The notes under the pieces were generated by a model. That model was not told the DNA's origin, made no database searches, and saw only the letters and a program-made list of their open reading frames with translations. Shown here piece after piece: positions 21,069-29,081 of a stretch of DNA of 29,498 nt (position 1 is the stretch's first letter; each line of letters opens with the position of its first letter). The DNA is from Limnoglobus sp043757025 (GTDB taxonomy: Bacteria > Planctomycetota > Planctomycetia > Gemmatales > Gemmataceae), in NCBI GenBank assembly GCA_043757025.1, contig JAYVQG010000146.1, forward strand, positions 1-29,498, written 5' to 3'. Made by a program: the position numbers and the translations under genes.

Positions 21069-22670
21069 ATGGACCGCGATCGCTACGACCCGTTCGTGAA
21101 GACGTTCTTCGAGTGCGACCCCACGGTTGTTACCGGAATTTTCTCCGAACTCCTTGCGGCGATGCGGGCGGAGGAATCGCTGCCGCCAGGTTCGTATATG
21201 TCGCAAAATTACGACACGGCACAGGCGAACCCGGAAATTCATGTGTTGCCCGGCAACCTCAAAGACGCCCGCGATTCGATCTTCCCGTATTTCTGGGGTA
21301 CCGATGGCTGGTCGTCGCCGTTGCACCTCGAGAACGTACGTGGCCCCGCGAACTATGCATCGTTGATCGGCGCGCTGGCGTGCTTGCTGAAGAACCCGAA
21401 CCTTTGCACTGATAGTTACAGCCAACGCTCGAATGAACTCGAAGTGAAAGCGATTACGGCACTCGCGAACCTCGTGTTTTACCACACGATCGACCCGTGG
21501 GGCATCTTCACGATCGGCGGGACGATCTCGAATATGTACGCGGGGAAGATCGGCATCGAGAAAGTCCTTCCCGGTGCGATGCGGAAAGGTTTGCAGGGGC
21601 AGATTGTGGCGGGGATCGTCTCCGAGGCGGCGCATTATTGTGCGGCGACGATTGCCGGGTGGTTGGGTTTGGGCACGGAAAATTTGCACGAAATCCCGAC
21701 GGATCGTACGCTCTCGATGCGGCTCGATCTGTTTGCCGATAAGCTCGAAAAACTGTACGCAGAAGGGGTTCGCGTCGCGTTTGTGATCGCCACGTTCGGC
21801 ACGACGGATGCTTTCGGGATCGACGACATCGCGAGCATTCGCCGGATCGTCGATGAGAAAGCGGCGAAGTACGACGTGCCCGCGCCGCAACTCCACGCCG
21901 ATGCCGCCGTCGGTTGGGGCAACTGTTTTTTGAACGAATACAACACGCTCGAAAACCCGTTGAAGCTGAATGCGAATGTCTTGCCCGTGATCGAACGCGC
22001 GAAGGCGGCGTGCCAGGGTTTGCACCATGCGGACAGCGTGACGCTCGACTTTCACAAAACGGGCCGCGGGCATTACCCGAGTTCGGCGTTCATTGTGAAC
22101 CGGAAGGACGACCTGAAATATCTCGCACGCAGCAAAGACGAAACGCCGTACTTCCCGGAGGCCGACAGTCGCCGCGACCCGGCGCTGTTCACGCTGGAGA
22201 CGTCGCGGCCAGGGCTGGGGCCGTACACCGTGATGGCGTCGCTGAATGGCATCGGCCTGATGGGCTGGCAGATGCTCATGGGCCGTGCGCTCGAACTCGC
22301 ACAGTATCTGAAAAACAAGCTCGCGCAACTCGATTACTGCAAGGTGCTGAACGCGGACACCTGCGGGGCGAGCGTCGTCTGGTGGGTGTTGCCGAAGGGC
22401 CGGAATGCGAGCGAAATTTTCTCGCGGCTCGAAGACGGCACGCTGACACCCGATGAGACGACACGATCCTTTGCGGAAGTGAAACGGTTATTTTACAAGC
22501 GCGAACGCAGCATGGACCCCGCCCGCGATGCGCGCCTGAGTATGACGACGAGCGTCGGCTATCGCCCGCACGGCCACGATCTCCCCGCGTGGAAGGCGGT
22601 GTTTTTCAACCCGAAGACCGACGAAGCGATCATCGATCAACTGATCGCGAGCATTGAAGAGATGAGTTAG
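21069..22670 (+). CDS. Group II PLP-dependent decarboxylase
   Basis: The 533-residue protein belongs to the group II pyridoxal-phosphate decarboxylases (glutamate, 2,4-diaminobutyrate, aromatic amino acid or aspartate). The PLP-Asp motif appears as HADAAVGWG, and the Schiff-base lysine is Lys 330 in TLDFHKTGRGHYPSSAF. The N-terminal region has FWGTDGWSSPLHLENVRGP and GIFTIGGTISNMYA, the latter corresponding to the G-G-(S/T)-x-x-N segment binding the cofactor phosphate. The substrate cannot be assigned. One option to test is aspartate decarboxylation to beta-alanine (PanP-like). The ATG at 21069 lacks a strong ribosome site. It is a single gene, closed by a hairpin. Confidence 0.86.
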   Translation: MDRDRYDPFVKTFFECDPTVVTGIFSELLAAMRAEESLPPGSYMSQNYDTAQANPEIHVLPGNLKDARDSIFPYFWGTDGWSSPLHLENVRGPANYASLIGALACLLKNPNLCTDSYSQRSNELEVKAITALANLVFYHTIDPWGIFTIGGTISNMYAGKIGIEKVLPGAMRKGLQGQIVAGIVSEAAHYCAATIAGWLGLGTENLHEIPTDRTLSMRLDLFADKLEKLYAEGVRVAFVIATFGTTDAFGIDDIASIRRIVDEKAAKYDVPAPQLHADAAVGWGNCFLNEYNTLENPLKLNANVLPVIERAKAACQGLHHADSVTLDFHKTGRGHYPSSAFIVNRKDDLKYLARSKDETPYFPEADSRRDPALFTLETSRPGLGPYTVMASLNGIGLMGWQMLMGRALELAQYLKNKLAQLDYCKVLNADTCGASVVWWVLPKGRNASEIFSRLEDGTLTPDETTRSFAEVKRLFYKRERSMDPARDARLSMTTSVGYRPHGHDLPAWKAVFFNPKTDEAIIDQLIASIEEMS

Positions 22671-22686
22671 CCTCTCGCATCGAATT

Positions 22687-22703
22687 CTCGCGTCTGGCGC
22701 GAG
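22687..22703 (+). terminator. Hairpin after the decarboxylase gene
   Basis: CTCGCG (22687-22692) and CGCGAG (22698-22703) close a TCTGG loop, 16 nt after the stop. No T-run follows immediately, so it may act as a weak or rho-assisted terminator. Confidence 0.4.
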
Positions 22704-23103
22704 CGAGATTTGATGGTCGGCGCGATCTTGCGGGTCGTTCGGGATTTCTGTTCCCCAAATTTGACCGAAGGCCAATCTGCATTTACATTGTTTACAACGG
22801 GAACGACGACGTTTCCGTTCCGTTGCGATCGTGCAACATCCAGCCCCGCCCCTCATGCCAAACGGGCTGGTCGTTCCTCGTACCGATGCCGTAATTCATC
22901 GCCTGTCGTGCGTCGGGTTCCCGATACGCGAAGCCGGTGCCCGTTCGCAAAGATGGACTGTCTCTGCGTTCTCGCTCGTTGCACGCCGGGTTCGGAGTAA
23001 CCCTGCGGCTTACCGATGTTCCGGTGTTGCTCAAACGCGAGTGGCACCATCCAGCCCACGCACCGATTCGCGCCAATCGCGCCCAGTCGGGGAGATTGCT
23101 TCT
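22704..23103. other. Long gap before the sigma-54-type activator gene
   Basis: No gene is recognised. Minus-strand open frames cross it but match no known family by eye; the plus-strand frame is an upstream extension of the activator gene without a ribosome site. An inverted pair, GGAACGAC (22800-22807) and GTCGTTCC (22870-22877), brackets a GC-rich segment. The stretch 22787-22803 is locally AT-rich and could hold a promoter. The region may be an untranslated leader, an eroded gene or a small RNA. Confidence 0.5.
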
Positions 23104-24540
23104 ATGTCGTTCGCCCGCCGAGTTGCGTTCGTCGCGACCGATCATCGTTTCGGTCAGTCGATTCAAACGCACCTGCACAAGACGTTTCTACTCACTGCGC
23201 CCGTCGTCCGCTTCGAAGATGTTCCGCAACTGGTTTCGCGCGATACCGACGGCGTGCTGATGTTTCTCGCCTCCGAACCGGCGGATGCCGAGCGGATCGA
23301 GATTGCGGTTCGCGACCTGCGCCTTCAGCAATATCCGGCACAAATCGGCGTCCTCGAAACCGAAGAATTCGCTGCAACGCGACGCCTCGAAGCGTTTCAC
23401 CCGCACTTCGATGGCCGTTGGGTGTGGCCGACGCAGATCAAAGAATGGAACGCCTGGCTGAAGCGTGCGATCGTCGAAGGCACGCCGTTCATCGACCCTG
23501 CTACCGAAACGACGCAAGAACGAATCCGCCGGAAATTACTCGCACTCACGCCATCGCTGACGCACATGGTCGAGCAACTGGACATCGCGGCCGCACACGA
23601 TGTCACGGTGTTGATCGAAGGCGAAACCGGCACGGGCAAGACGCACCTCGCGAAACTGATTCACGAATGTTCGGCACGCCGGGCGGATCGTTTCCTCGTG
23701 GTCGCTTGTGGGGCGATCTCCGGGAACCTGATCGCCAGCGAGTTTTTCGGGCACGTGAAAGGCGCGTTCACCGGTGCCGACATGAGCAAGATCGGCAAGT
23801 TCGCCGCCGCCGGGAAGGGGACGATCCTGCTCGATGAAATCGACACGCTCGGCCTCGATCATCAGGCGAATCTGCTGCGAGTGATCGAGACGGGCGAATA
23901 CGAACCGGTCGGCGGAAACGAAACGCAGTTCTGCCACGCACGCATCGTGGTGGCGACGAACTGGAACCTCTCCGAGGCCGTCGATCGCGGCACGTTTCGC
24001 CGCGACTTGTACTACCGCCTACACGTAATTACGTTCCATCTGCCACCGTTGCGGGAACGCATCCAGGACATTGGCCCACTCGTGCGCGGCATGGTTTCGC
24101 GGTACGGCACGAAGTTCGGGAAGAAGATTATTTCGATTCACCCCGACGCGATGCACGCCCTCGAAACGTTCCCGTGGCCCGGCAACATCCGCCAACTCGA
24201 GAACGTCATTCAGCAGGCGGTACTCACCTGTTCGACGACCGAACTCGGCGTGCCGCACTTGTCGCCGATCGTTCGCAACCGTACGATGGCCGCGCTCGAA
24301 TCGATCTCAGTCGCACACCCGAATTCGCTGGCACAAAATCGCGAATCGACCGAACGCACGGTCATCATTCGCGCGCTAGAGAAAGCCTCGTTCAGCCGAA
24401 CGCGAGCCGCCAAGCTGCTCGGTGTCAGCCGGGTGACACTCTACAAGAAGATGAAGAAGTACGGTTTGTTGTCGAAGGCGGTGTCCGTGTTGTCGTTGCC
24501 GCCCGATTATCCGCGAGCCATGGGCAGTGGCGTGAATTGA
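23104..24540 (+). CDS. Sigma-54-type transcriptional activator
   Basis: The 478-residue protein is a bacterial enhancer-binding protein. Residues about 1-135 look like a receiver fold (RRVAFVATDHRFGQSIQ at the start), but the phospho-acceptor Asp pattern is not evident, so it may be a pseudo-receiver. The AAA+ domain has Walker A GETGTGKT (173-180), the sigma-54 contact loop GAFTGA (220-225), Walker B TILLDEID (240-247) and FRRDLYYRL in the arginine-finger region. A Fis-type helix-turn-helix (FSRTRAAKLLGVSRVTLYKK) ends the protein. The start at 23104 is chosen because CGGGGAG (23088-23094) lies 9 nt upstream. No sensor kinase is adjacent, and no clear sigma-54 promoter was found in the window. 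Confidence 0.92.
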   Translation: MSFARRVAFVATDHRFGQSIQTHLHKTFLLTAPVVRFEDVPQLVSRDTDGVLMFLASEPADAERIEIAVRDLRLQQYPAQIGVLETEEFAATRRLEAFHPHFDGRWVWPTQIKEWNAWLKRAIVEGTPFIDPATETTQERIRRKLLALTPSLTHMVEQLDIAAAHDVTVLIEGETGTGKTHLAKLIHECSARRADRFLVVACGAISGNLIASEFFGHVKGAFTGADMSKIGKFAAAGKGTILLDEIDTLGLDHQANLLRVIETGEYEPVGGNETQFCHARIVVATNWNLSEAVDRGTFRRDLYYRLHVITFHLPPLRERIQDIGPLVRGMVSRYGTKFGKKIISIHPDAMHALETFPWPGNIRQLENVIQQAVLTCSTTELGVPHLSPIVRNRTMAALESISVAHPNSLAQNRESTERTVIIRALEKASFSRTRAAKLLGVSRVTLYKKMKKYGLLSKAVSVLSLPPDYPRAMGSGVN

Positions 24541-24582
24541 CCTAAAATGAAACATCGCCAAGGAACGCTGACGAGAGAGCGA

Positions 24583-25032
24583 ATGTCTGCCGAAACCGAA
24601 CTGCATTACCTATGTAAACCGACCGAGCCGCAAGAGGCTTCGCACGCGGTAGAGTTCCTGAGTGTTCAGGAATTTCTGGCCGATGAACCGTCGTGCAAGA
24701 CGCTGTGGTACCTGCTTTCCGAGCAGTTTCACACCCGGAGCAAGTTTCTCGCGATCTGGCAGTGCGTGCGTTACGTGACGGTCCATCGCGATACCGATGG
24801 CAACGGCGATGGCTTCTTGCTCGTTTCGACGCCGGTGAATTGGCAGATCGATTACGTGGTGGTGAAGCCCGAAAGTCGCGGGCAGGGTATCGCACTGCAA
24901 CTCGTGAAAACAACGCTCCACCACGCCTATTTGCACAAAGCCCCGTACGTGATGCTGACGAGCCGAGAATCGCTGCGGCCATTGTACGAAAGTTGTGGTT
25001 TCACCGTGGTGTACGGCTACGCCAACGTGTAA
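24583..25032 (+). CDS. GNAT family N-acetyltransferase
   Basis: The 149-residue protein fits the GNAT fold. The acetyl-CoA-binding motif is visible in VVVKPESRGQGIALQLV (R-G-Q-G-I-A type), followed by a helix and PLYESCGFTVV, the usual C-terminal beta-strand region. The substrate is unknown. The ATG at 24583 has a purine-rich GAGAGAG stretch (24573-24579) upstream; an in-frame ATG at 24547 would add 12 residues but has no ribosome site and lies 6 nt after the activator's stop. Close spacing suggests co-transcription with the activator. The stop is 2 nt from the convergent membrane-protein gene. Confidence 0.82.
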   Translation: MSAETELHYLCKPTEPQEASHAVEFLSVQEFLADEPSCKTLWYLLSEQFHTRSKFLAIWQCVRYVTVHRDTDGNGDGFLLVSTPVNWQIDYVVVKPESRGQGIALQLVKTTLHHAYLHKAPYVMLTSRESLRPLYESCGFTVVYGYANV

Positions 25033-25034
25033 GT

Positions 25035-25799
25035 TTACTCGCTGACGTTCTTCCACTTCGTGTAGTTCGCCCAATTCGCATCGCTCAACGTGAATTCAGG
25101 CAGTTCTTGCCCGTCGAGGATTAATGTCCCGATTGGCGGCTTGTCGCGAACCGACGATTCGATGCGTTCGATTTCGAAGTCGTCGCGGCCGAACAAGGAC
25201 AACTCGCCAGTTTTGGTGTCCACCACGAACGCGATCTCGCCGAGGAGTTTCACTTTCAGTTGCGGGTATGTCGGCAAGTCGAGTGCGGAGCTTTCGGTTT
25301 CTGGGTTGGATGCGCGAATCTCTTCGACGAGGCCATCGACGTACGCAAGGTGCTCGGAGGTCGGGCGTTCGACAAAGAGCCTGCAGAGTTGCAAATAGGC
25401 ACGAAACGTGCAAAAAGCATTGTAACTGAACCATACGGCGAACATGATCGAGACAGATTGGAGGGGGAACCCCGCCTGATGGAGTATATATTGTCGAATT
25501 AAAATCGACACGACGTAGACGGAGATGAGTACCCCGTCGAGCCGCACGCACTCTGGTGACGGTCGGAATTTCTTCCAGAGGCCGACGAGCAGTTCGCCGA
25601 CACCGAGTATGATCTGCCCGTAGAGAATCGGGTGAAACCGACCCATCATGCTGTAATTCATGTACGCGAACCCGAGAAACAATGCCCCCGTGAACATCGT
25701 GCTCGATGCGCCCGAGCGCACGTGATCGCAGACTTTGCGATACGCGGCGACTCGTGCCAGAGTCATCCGCATTTCTTCGACGCCGATACCGTTCGCCAT
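25035..25799 (-). CDS. Four-helix membrane protein of unknown function
   Basis: No family is recognised in this 254-residue protein. Four hydrophobic segments are seen at about residues 33-50, 57-75, 88-105 and 113-132, followed by a roughly 120-residue soluble C-terminal domain. That domain has IAFVVDTKTGELSLFGRDDF and ends with WANYTKWKNVSE. The N-terminal 30 residues are helical and basic, probably cytoplasmic. The start is supported by GGAG (CTCC at 25807-25810) 7 nt upstream. It is on the same strand as mqnC but 38 nt downstream of it, so it could be co-transcribed with the menaquinone genes. A role there is not indicated. Confidence 0.75.
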   Translation of the reverse strand: MANGIGVEEMRMTLARVAAYRKVCDHVRSGASSTMFTGALFLGFAYMNYSMMGRFHPILYGQIILGVGELLVGLWKKFRPSPECVRLDGVLISVYVVSILIRQYILHQAGFPLQSVSIMFAVWFSYNAFCTFRAYLQLCRLFVERPTSEHLAYVDGLVEEIRASNPETESSALDLPTYPQLKVKLLGEIAFVVDTKTGELSLFGRDDFEIERIESSVRDKPPIGTLILDGQELPEFTLSDANWANYTKWKNVSE

Positions 25800-25836
25800 G
25801 TCGTCACTCCGCAGATCGAATCGATGCTACACGCGG

Positions 25837-26976
25837 CTATTGTCCGATTCCCGCGAGAACCGGCAATGACCGCGAGTGGACAGCGCTCGGCATCGTCGGC
25901 ACGCGCTCTTCGACGAGTTGATAAAAGACGTTGCGTTGGCGCGGTTCCCAACCGGCTTCGCGGATCGAACGGCGTATCTCTTCGAGCGTCAGATAATGCA
26001 CCGTCCCCGCCGACGCGACGACGTTTTCTTCGATCATCAGCGAACCCATATCGTTCGCACCGAAGAACAGCGCGACTTGCCCGATCTTGCCGCCCTGCGT
26101 CACCCACGACGATTGAATATTCGGGATATTATCGAGGTACAAACGGGCAATCGCCTGCGTACGCAGATACTCGAACGAGCCGACGGCGGGGGAGTCGGCC
26201 ATTTTGTGGCCCGGCTGCATCGTCCAGCAAATGAACGCGGTGAAGCCACCGGTTTCGTCTTGCAGGCTCCGCAATCGTTCGAGGTGTTCGATGCGTTCGG
26301 CACCGGTTTCGATGTGGCCGAACATCATCGTACAGGTCGAGCGCCCGCCGAGTTGATGCCACACCCGGCTGACTTCGAGCCATTCTTCGGTGAGTGCTTT
26401 GCCCTTCGTCAGGGCTTTGCGAACGCGGTCGACGAGGATTTCGCCACCGCCACCTGGCAGGCTACCGAGGCCCGCCGCTTTCAGCCGTTCGAGCACGGTA
26501 CGCAACGGCAGTTTGTTGATTTTGTGGAAGTGCCAGATCTCCGGCGGGCTGAACGCGTGGAGGTTGATCGTCGGGAAGTTGGTACGCAGGTCGCGAAGCA
26601 TTTCCTCGTAATATTCGAGCTTCAACGACGGGTGCATCCCGCCCTGAAGCAGAACCTGATCGCCGCCGAGTTCGACGGTTTCACGCAGCTTCTGGTGGAG
26701 TTCTTCGCGCGAAAGCACGTAGGCATCGGCGTCGTTCGATTTGCGATAAAACGCACAGAAATCGCACACCGCCGCACAGACGTTCGTGTAATTGACGTTG
26801 CGGTCGATGTTGTAAGTGCGGTACGGCTCGGGGTGCATCCGCATCGTGACGGCGTGCGCGGCGCGACCGAGTTTGGTGAGGTCGCGGCAATTCGCCATCA
26901 GCTCGACGCCTTCTTCAATCGTGATGCGATGGCCGTCAGTAGCTTTGGACAAGATTCGGTCGATGGTAGTGGACAA
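25837..26976 (-). CDS. mqnC: Cyclic dehypoxanthinyl futalosine synthase
   Basis: This radical-SAM enzyme of the futalosine pathway cyclises dehypoxanthine futalosine during menaquinone synthesis. The 379-residue protein carries NVNYTNVCAAVCDFCAFYR with Cys 67, 71 and 74 (C-x3-C-x2-C) for the 4Fe-4S cluster, then LLQGGMHPSL, SPPEIWHF and LPGGGGEIL, all typical of MqnC/MqnE-type proteins. The context with mqnA supports MqnC. The start is TTG (plus-strand CAA at 26974-26976) with a strong AAAGGAG (26984-26990) 7 nt upstream. It overlaps the 3' end of mqnA by 41 nt, which suggests translational coupling. MqnB, MqnD and MqnE are not in the window. Confidence 0.93.
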   Translation of the reverse strand: MSTTIDRILSKATDGHRITIEEGVELMANCRDLTKLGRAAHAVTMRMHPEPYRTYNIDRNVNYTNVCAAVCDFCAFYRKSNDADAYVLSREELHQKLRETVELGGDQVLLQGGMHPSLKLEYYEEMLRDLRTNFPTINLHAFSPPEIWHFHKINKLPLRTVLERLKAAGLGSLPGGGGEILVDRVRKALTKGKALTEEWLEVSRVWHQLGGRSTCTMMFGHIETGAERIEHLERLRSLQDETGGFTAFICWTMQPGHKMADSPAVGSFEYLRTQAIARLYLDNIPNIQSSWVTQGGKIGQVALFFGANDMGSLMIEENVVASAGTVHYLTLEEIRRSIREAGWEPRQRNVFYQLVEERVPTMPSAVHSRSLPVLAGIGQ

Positions 26977-27754
26977 GATTCACTCCTTTCGGTGCCAGCC
27001 CGAGTTCGGCGGCCAGTTCGTAATAATGGTTCAACCCGGCGAGTTCGCGTGGGCCGAGGTCGTAATGAATGATGTTTGTGAGGTATCGCCGACAGAATCC
27101 GGGGTCGAGTCCCAGTGGCCCCGCTTCGCGTGCCGCAATCGCCCCGGCACGGCGTAAGCCCATTTCCTTCGCTTGAACGAGTGCCCGTTCCGCACGCCCG
27201 AGATCGACGCCTTCGCGCACCGCCCAGACGGCGAACACCATCGGCAATCCCGTCCAGTCGGTCCACTCTTGGCCGAGATCGTAGGCGTAGTCGAAGCCCG
27301 GCAAACAGGCTTTCATCGCGCGATCGCCGATGAGTAACACGGCATCGGTCGTCACCGATTCCGCCGCCGCATCCATCGGTAACTGCCGTAACAGTGGCCG
27401 CACGTTGTGCCGTTTCGCGAGCAGAATCCGCGTGAGTGCCGCACTCGTTCGCGATCCTTCATCGAGCGTCACCGAGCGAATATCCTGCCAGCGGACTTTA
27501 CTAAACAGCGTCACACTAAGCACGGGGCCGCGCGACGACACGCCGATGTTCGGCACGTAAGAGTAATTGCCCGCACGGAAGAATTCGACGACGGGAATCA
27601 GCCCGACATCGAGTTCGCCACACGCCATGCGGTCGGCCAGGCGGCTCGGAATATCGAGTTCGAGGCGAACGTCGTTTGAGAACTCAGCCAGCCCCTCGAT
27701 GAGTGGCTTCGAGTTCAGGTAATTCACCGCACCCACGCGGATTAGCGGACGCAT
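26936..27754 (-). CDS. mqnA: Chorismate dehydratase
   Basis: This enzyme converts chorismate to 3-[(1-carboxyvinyl)oxy]benzoate, the entry step of the futalosine menaquinone pathway. The 272-residue protein has the MqnA features: IRVGAVNYLNSKPLIEGL at the N-terminus, ACGELDVGLIPVVEFF and VLLIGDRAMKACLPG, with the periplasmic-binding-protein-like fold and no signal peptide. It is followed by mqnC, overlapping by 41 nt, on the same strand. The start at 27754 gives a full-length family match, though no clear ribosome site is visible. The upstream 202 nt to the divergent hydrolase gene presumably holds its promoter; no motif there was convincing. Confidence 0.93.
   Translation of the reverse strand: MRPLIRVGAVNYLNSKPLIEGLAEFSNDVRLELDIPSRLADRMACGELDVGLIPVVEFFRAGNYSYVPNIGVSSRGPVLSVTLFSKVRWQDIRSVTLDEGSRTSAALTRILLAKRHNVRPLLRQLPMDAAAESVTTDAVLLIGDRAMKACLPGFDYAYDLGQEWTDWTGLPMVFAVWAVREGVDLGRAERALVQAKEMGLRRAGAIAAREAGPLGLDPGFCRRYLTNIIHYDLGPRELAGLNHYYELAAELGLAPKGVNLVHYHRPNLVQSY
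26984..26990 (-). promoter_or_regulatory. Ribosome-binding site defining the mqnC TTG start
   Basis: Read on the minus strand, AAAGGAG lies 7 nt before the TTG codon of mqnC, inside the mqnA coding region. The near-perfect site supports the non-ATG start over later candidates. Confidence 0.75.
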
Positions 27755-27956
27755 AGCAGGACTCGTAGTAACCGTTCACCTAGAACGTAGTTGTACGGTT
27801 CGAGCCGATCAATCGCAGCCCCAACCGGTCCTACTTCATCAACCGCAGCGAATCCGTGCCGACAACCGCAACTTCCGCTTCCGCTTGCGCCCCGTTGCAC
27901 TCCATCGCCATTCCGGGTACGCTGCAACGATTCCTGAATCCAGTGGAGGCGGTGTC

Positions 27957-29027
27957 ATGCTAAAGCGTATCGTGTTGTTCGTGGCAGTGGCGGGGGTGTT
28001 TCTGGCGGTCATTTTTGCCTCGAATGGCGATGCCGAGACGCCGGAGAAGAAACTCGCCGTCCCCGAGATGGTGTTCAACGACGTGAAAGAGATCGCGCCG
28101 GGCGTGTTCTTTCGCTATTCGTCGATCAGTGCCACCGATACGAAGATCCCGTTCGGCGGCTCGAATAATATCTGGATCGTCTTCAAAGATTACGTCGTCG
28201 TAGTCGATGCCAACTTCCCGAAGGAAGCCGAGGACGTGATCGCGGACATCAAGAAAACGACCGATAAGCCGATCAAATACGTGCTCGATACGCACCATCA
28301 CGGCGACCATGCCTACGGCAACTGCGCGTGGGCAAAAGTCGGCGCGAAGATCGTCGCGCACACCACGGCGGCGCGACTTCTGAAAGTGAACGGGCCGAAG
28401 CAGTGGACCGATGCCGGGAAGGATCGCAAGGACATTCGCGACAACGAACTGAAGCAAGCCGACATCACGTTCGACGATAAGTACGTCCTCGACGATGGCA
28501 CGCAGCGCGTCGAGTTCCTGCACTTCGGCCACAGCCACACCGCCGGCGATGCAAGTGCGTATTTGCCGAAACTCAAAATCCTCTGCACGGGCGATGCGTG
28601 CGTCAATGGCGCGTTCAACTTCATGGGCCATTCTAACTCCGCAGCGTGGGTGAAGTGCCTGGAAAAGATGGAGAAACTCGACGTCGATTTGATTGCGCCG
28701 GGTCACGGCAAAGTGACGGGTAAGGAACTACTCGCGAAACAGAAACGCTATTTCGTCGAGATGCGCGGCGAGGTACAAAAGGGCATCGACGGGAAGAAAC
28801 CTCTCGACGACATCACCGCCAGTTTGGAGATGCCGTGGTACAAGGAGTGGACCGGTAAACCGGCGAAAGACATCAAGGACAACGTCAAGCACGTCTACGA
28901 AGAATTGACCGGCAAGATCGACCACGAGCGACTCGGAATGATCGCGCCGCCACTCGGTTATTCGCCGAACCCGCGCGCGGTCGCGGAACTGCCGACGGTG
29001 ATTCGCGGAGCGGTTGCCTCGGAGTGA
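27957..29027 (+). CDS. Exported metallo-beta-lactamase-fold hydrolase
   Basis: The 356-residue protein has an N-terminal signal or anchor (IVLFVAVAGVFLAVIFAS) and a complete MBL-fold metal site. HHHGDH (113-118) gives the H-x-H-x-D-H motif, and later ligands lie in HFGHSHTAGDASAYLP, CTGDACVNG and IAPGHGKV. The family includes beta-lactamases, glyoxalase II-type and quinoprotein-relay hydrolases; no specific substrate is indicated. The C-terminal 90 residues are helical and extend beyond the core fold. The start at 27957 is supported by GGAGG (27945-27949) 7 nt upstream and by the signal peptide; the frame opens earlier, at 27885. It is divergent from mqnA and stands alone. Confidence 0.85.
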   Translation: MLKRIVLFVAVAGVFLAVIFASNGDAETPEKKLAVPEMVFNDVKEIAPGVFFRYSSISATDTKIPFGGSNNIWIVFKDYVVVVDANFPKEAEDVIADIKKTTDKPIKYVLDTHHHGDHAYGNCAWAKVGAKIVAHTTAARLLKVNGPKQWTDAGKDRKDIRDNELKQADITFDDKYVLDDGTQRVEFLHFGHSHTAGDASAYLPKLKILCTGDACVNGAFNFMGHSNSAAWVKCLEKMEKLDVDLIAPGHGKVTGKELLAKQKRYFVEMRGEVQKGIDGKKPLDDITASLEMPWYKEWTGKPAKDIKDNVKHVYEELTGKIDHERLGMIAPPLGYSPNPRAVAELPTVIRGAVASE

Positions 29028-29035
29028 ACGACAAC

Positions 29036-29049
29036 ACCCCTCTTGGGGT
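29036..29049. terminator. Short GC-rich hairpin between convergent genes
   Basis: ACCCC and GGGGT close a TCTT loop between the MBL hydrolase stop (29027) and the convergent Uma2-like stop (29082). The position fits a shared terminator, but the stem is short and no T-run follows. Confidence 0.4.
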
Positions 29050-29081
29050 CTTGCGCGAATTCCAGTCTCGTGGCGGTTATG

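Noticed and set aside
22792..23178. Minus-strand 128-codon frame before the activator gene
   Set aside because: No domain or ribosome site is evident, and its 5' part overlaps the activator's coding region. It is kept only as part of the unexplained region, not as a gene.
25397..25412. Sequence resembling a sigma-54 -24/-12 promoter
   Set aside because: It has two mismatches at important positions and lies inside the coding region of the membrane protein.
27778..27815. GGTTCGAGCC resembling a tRNA T-loop
   Set aside because: The flanks do not form a 5-bp T-stem and no acceptor or anticodon arm can be drawn.
27957..29027. Beta-lactam resistance gene
   Set aside because: The metal motif is shared by the whole MBL superfamily, and the rest of the protein does not resemble known class B beta-lactamases.
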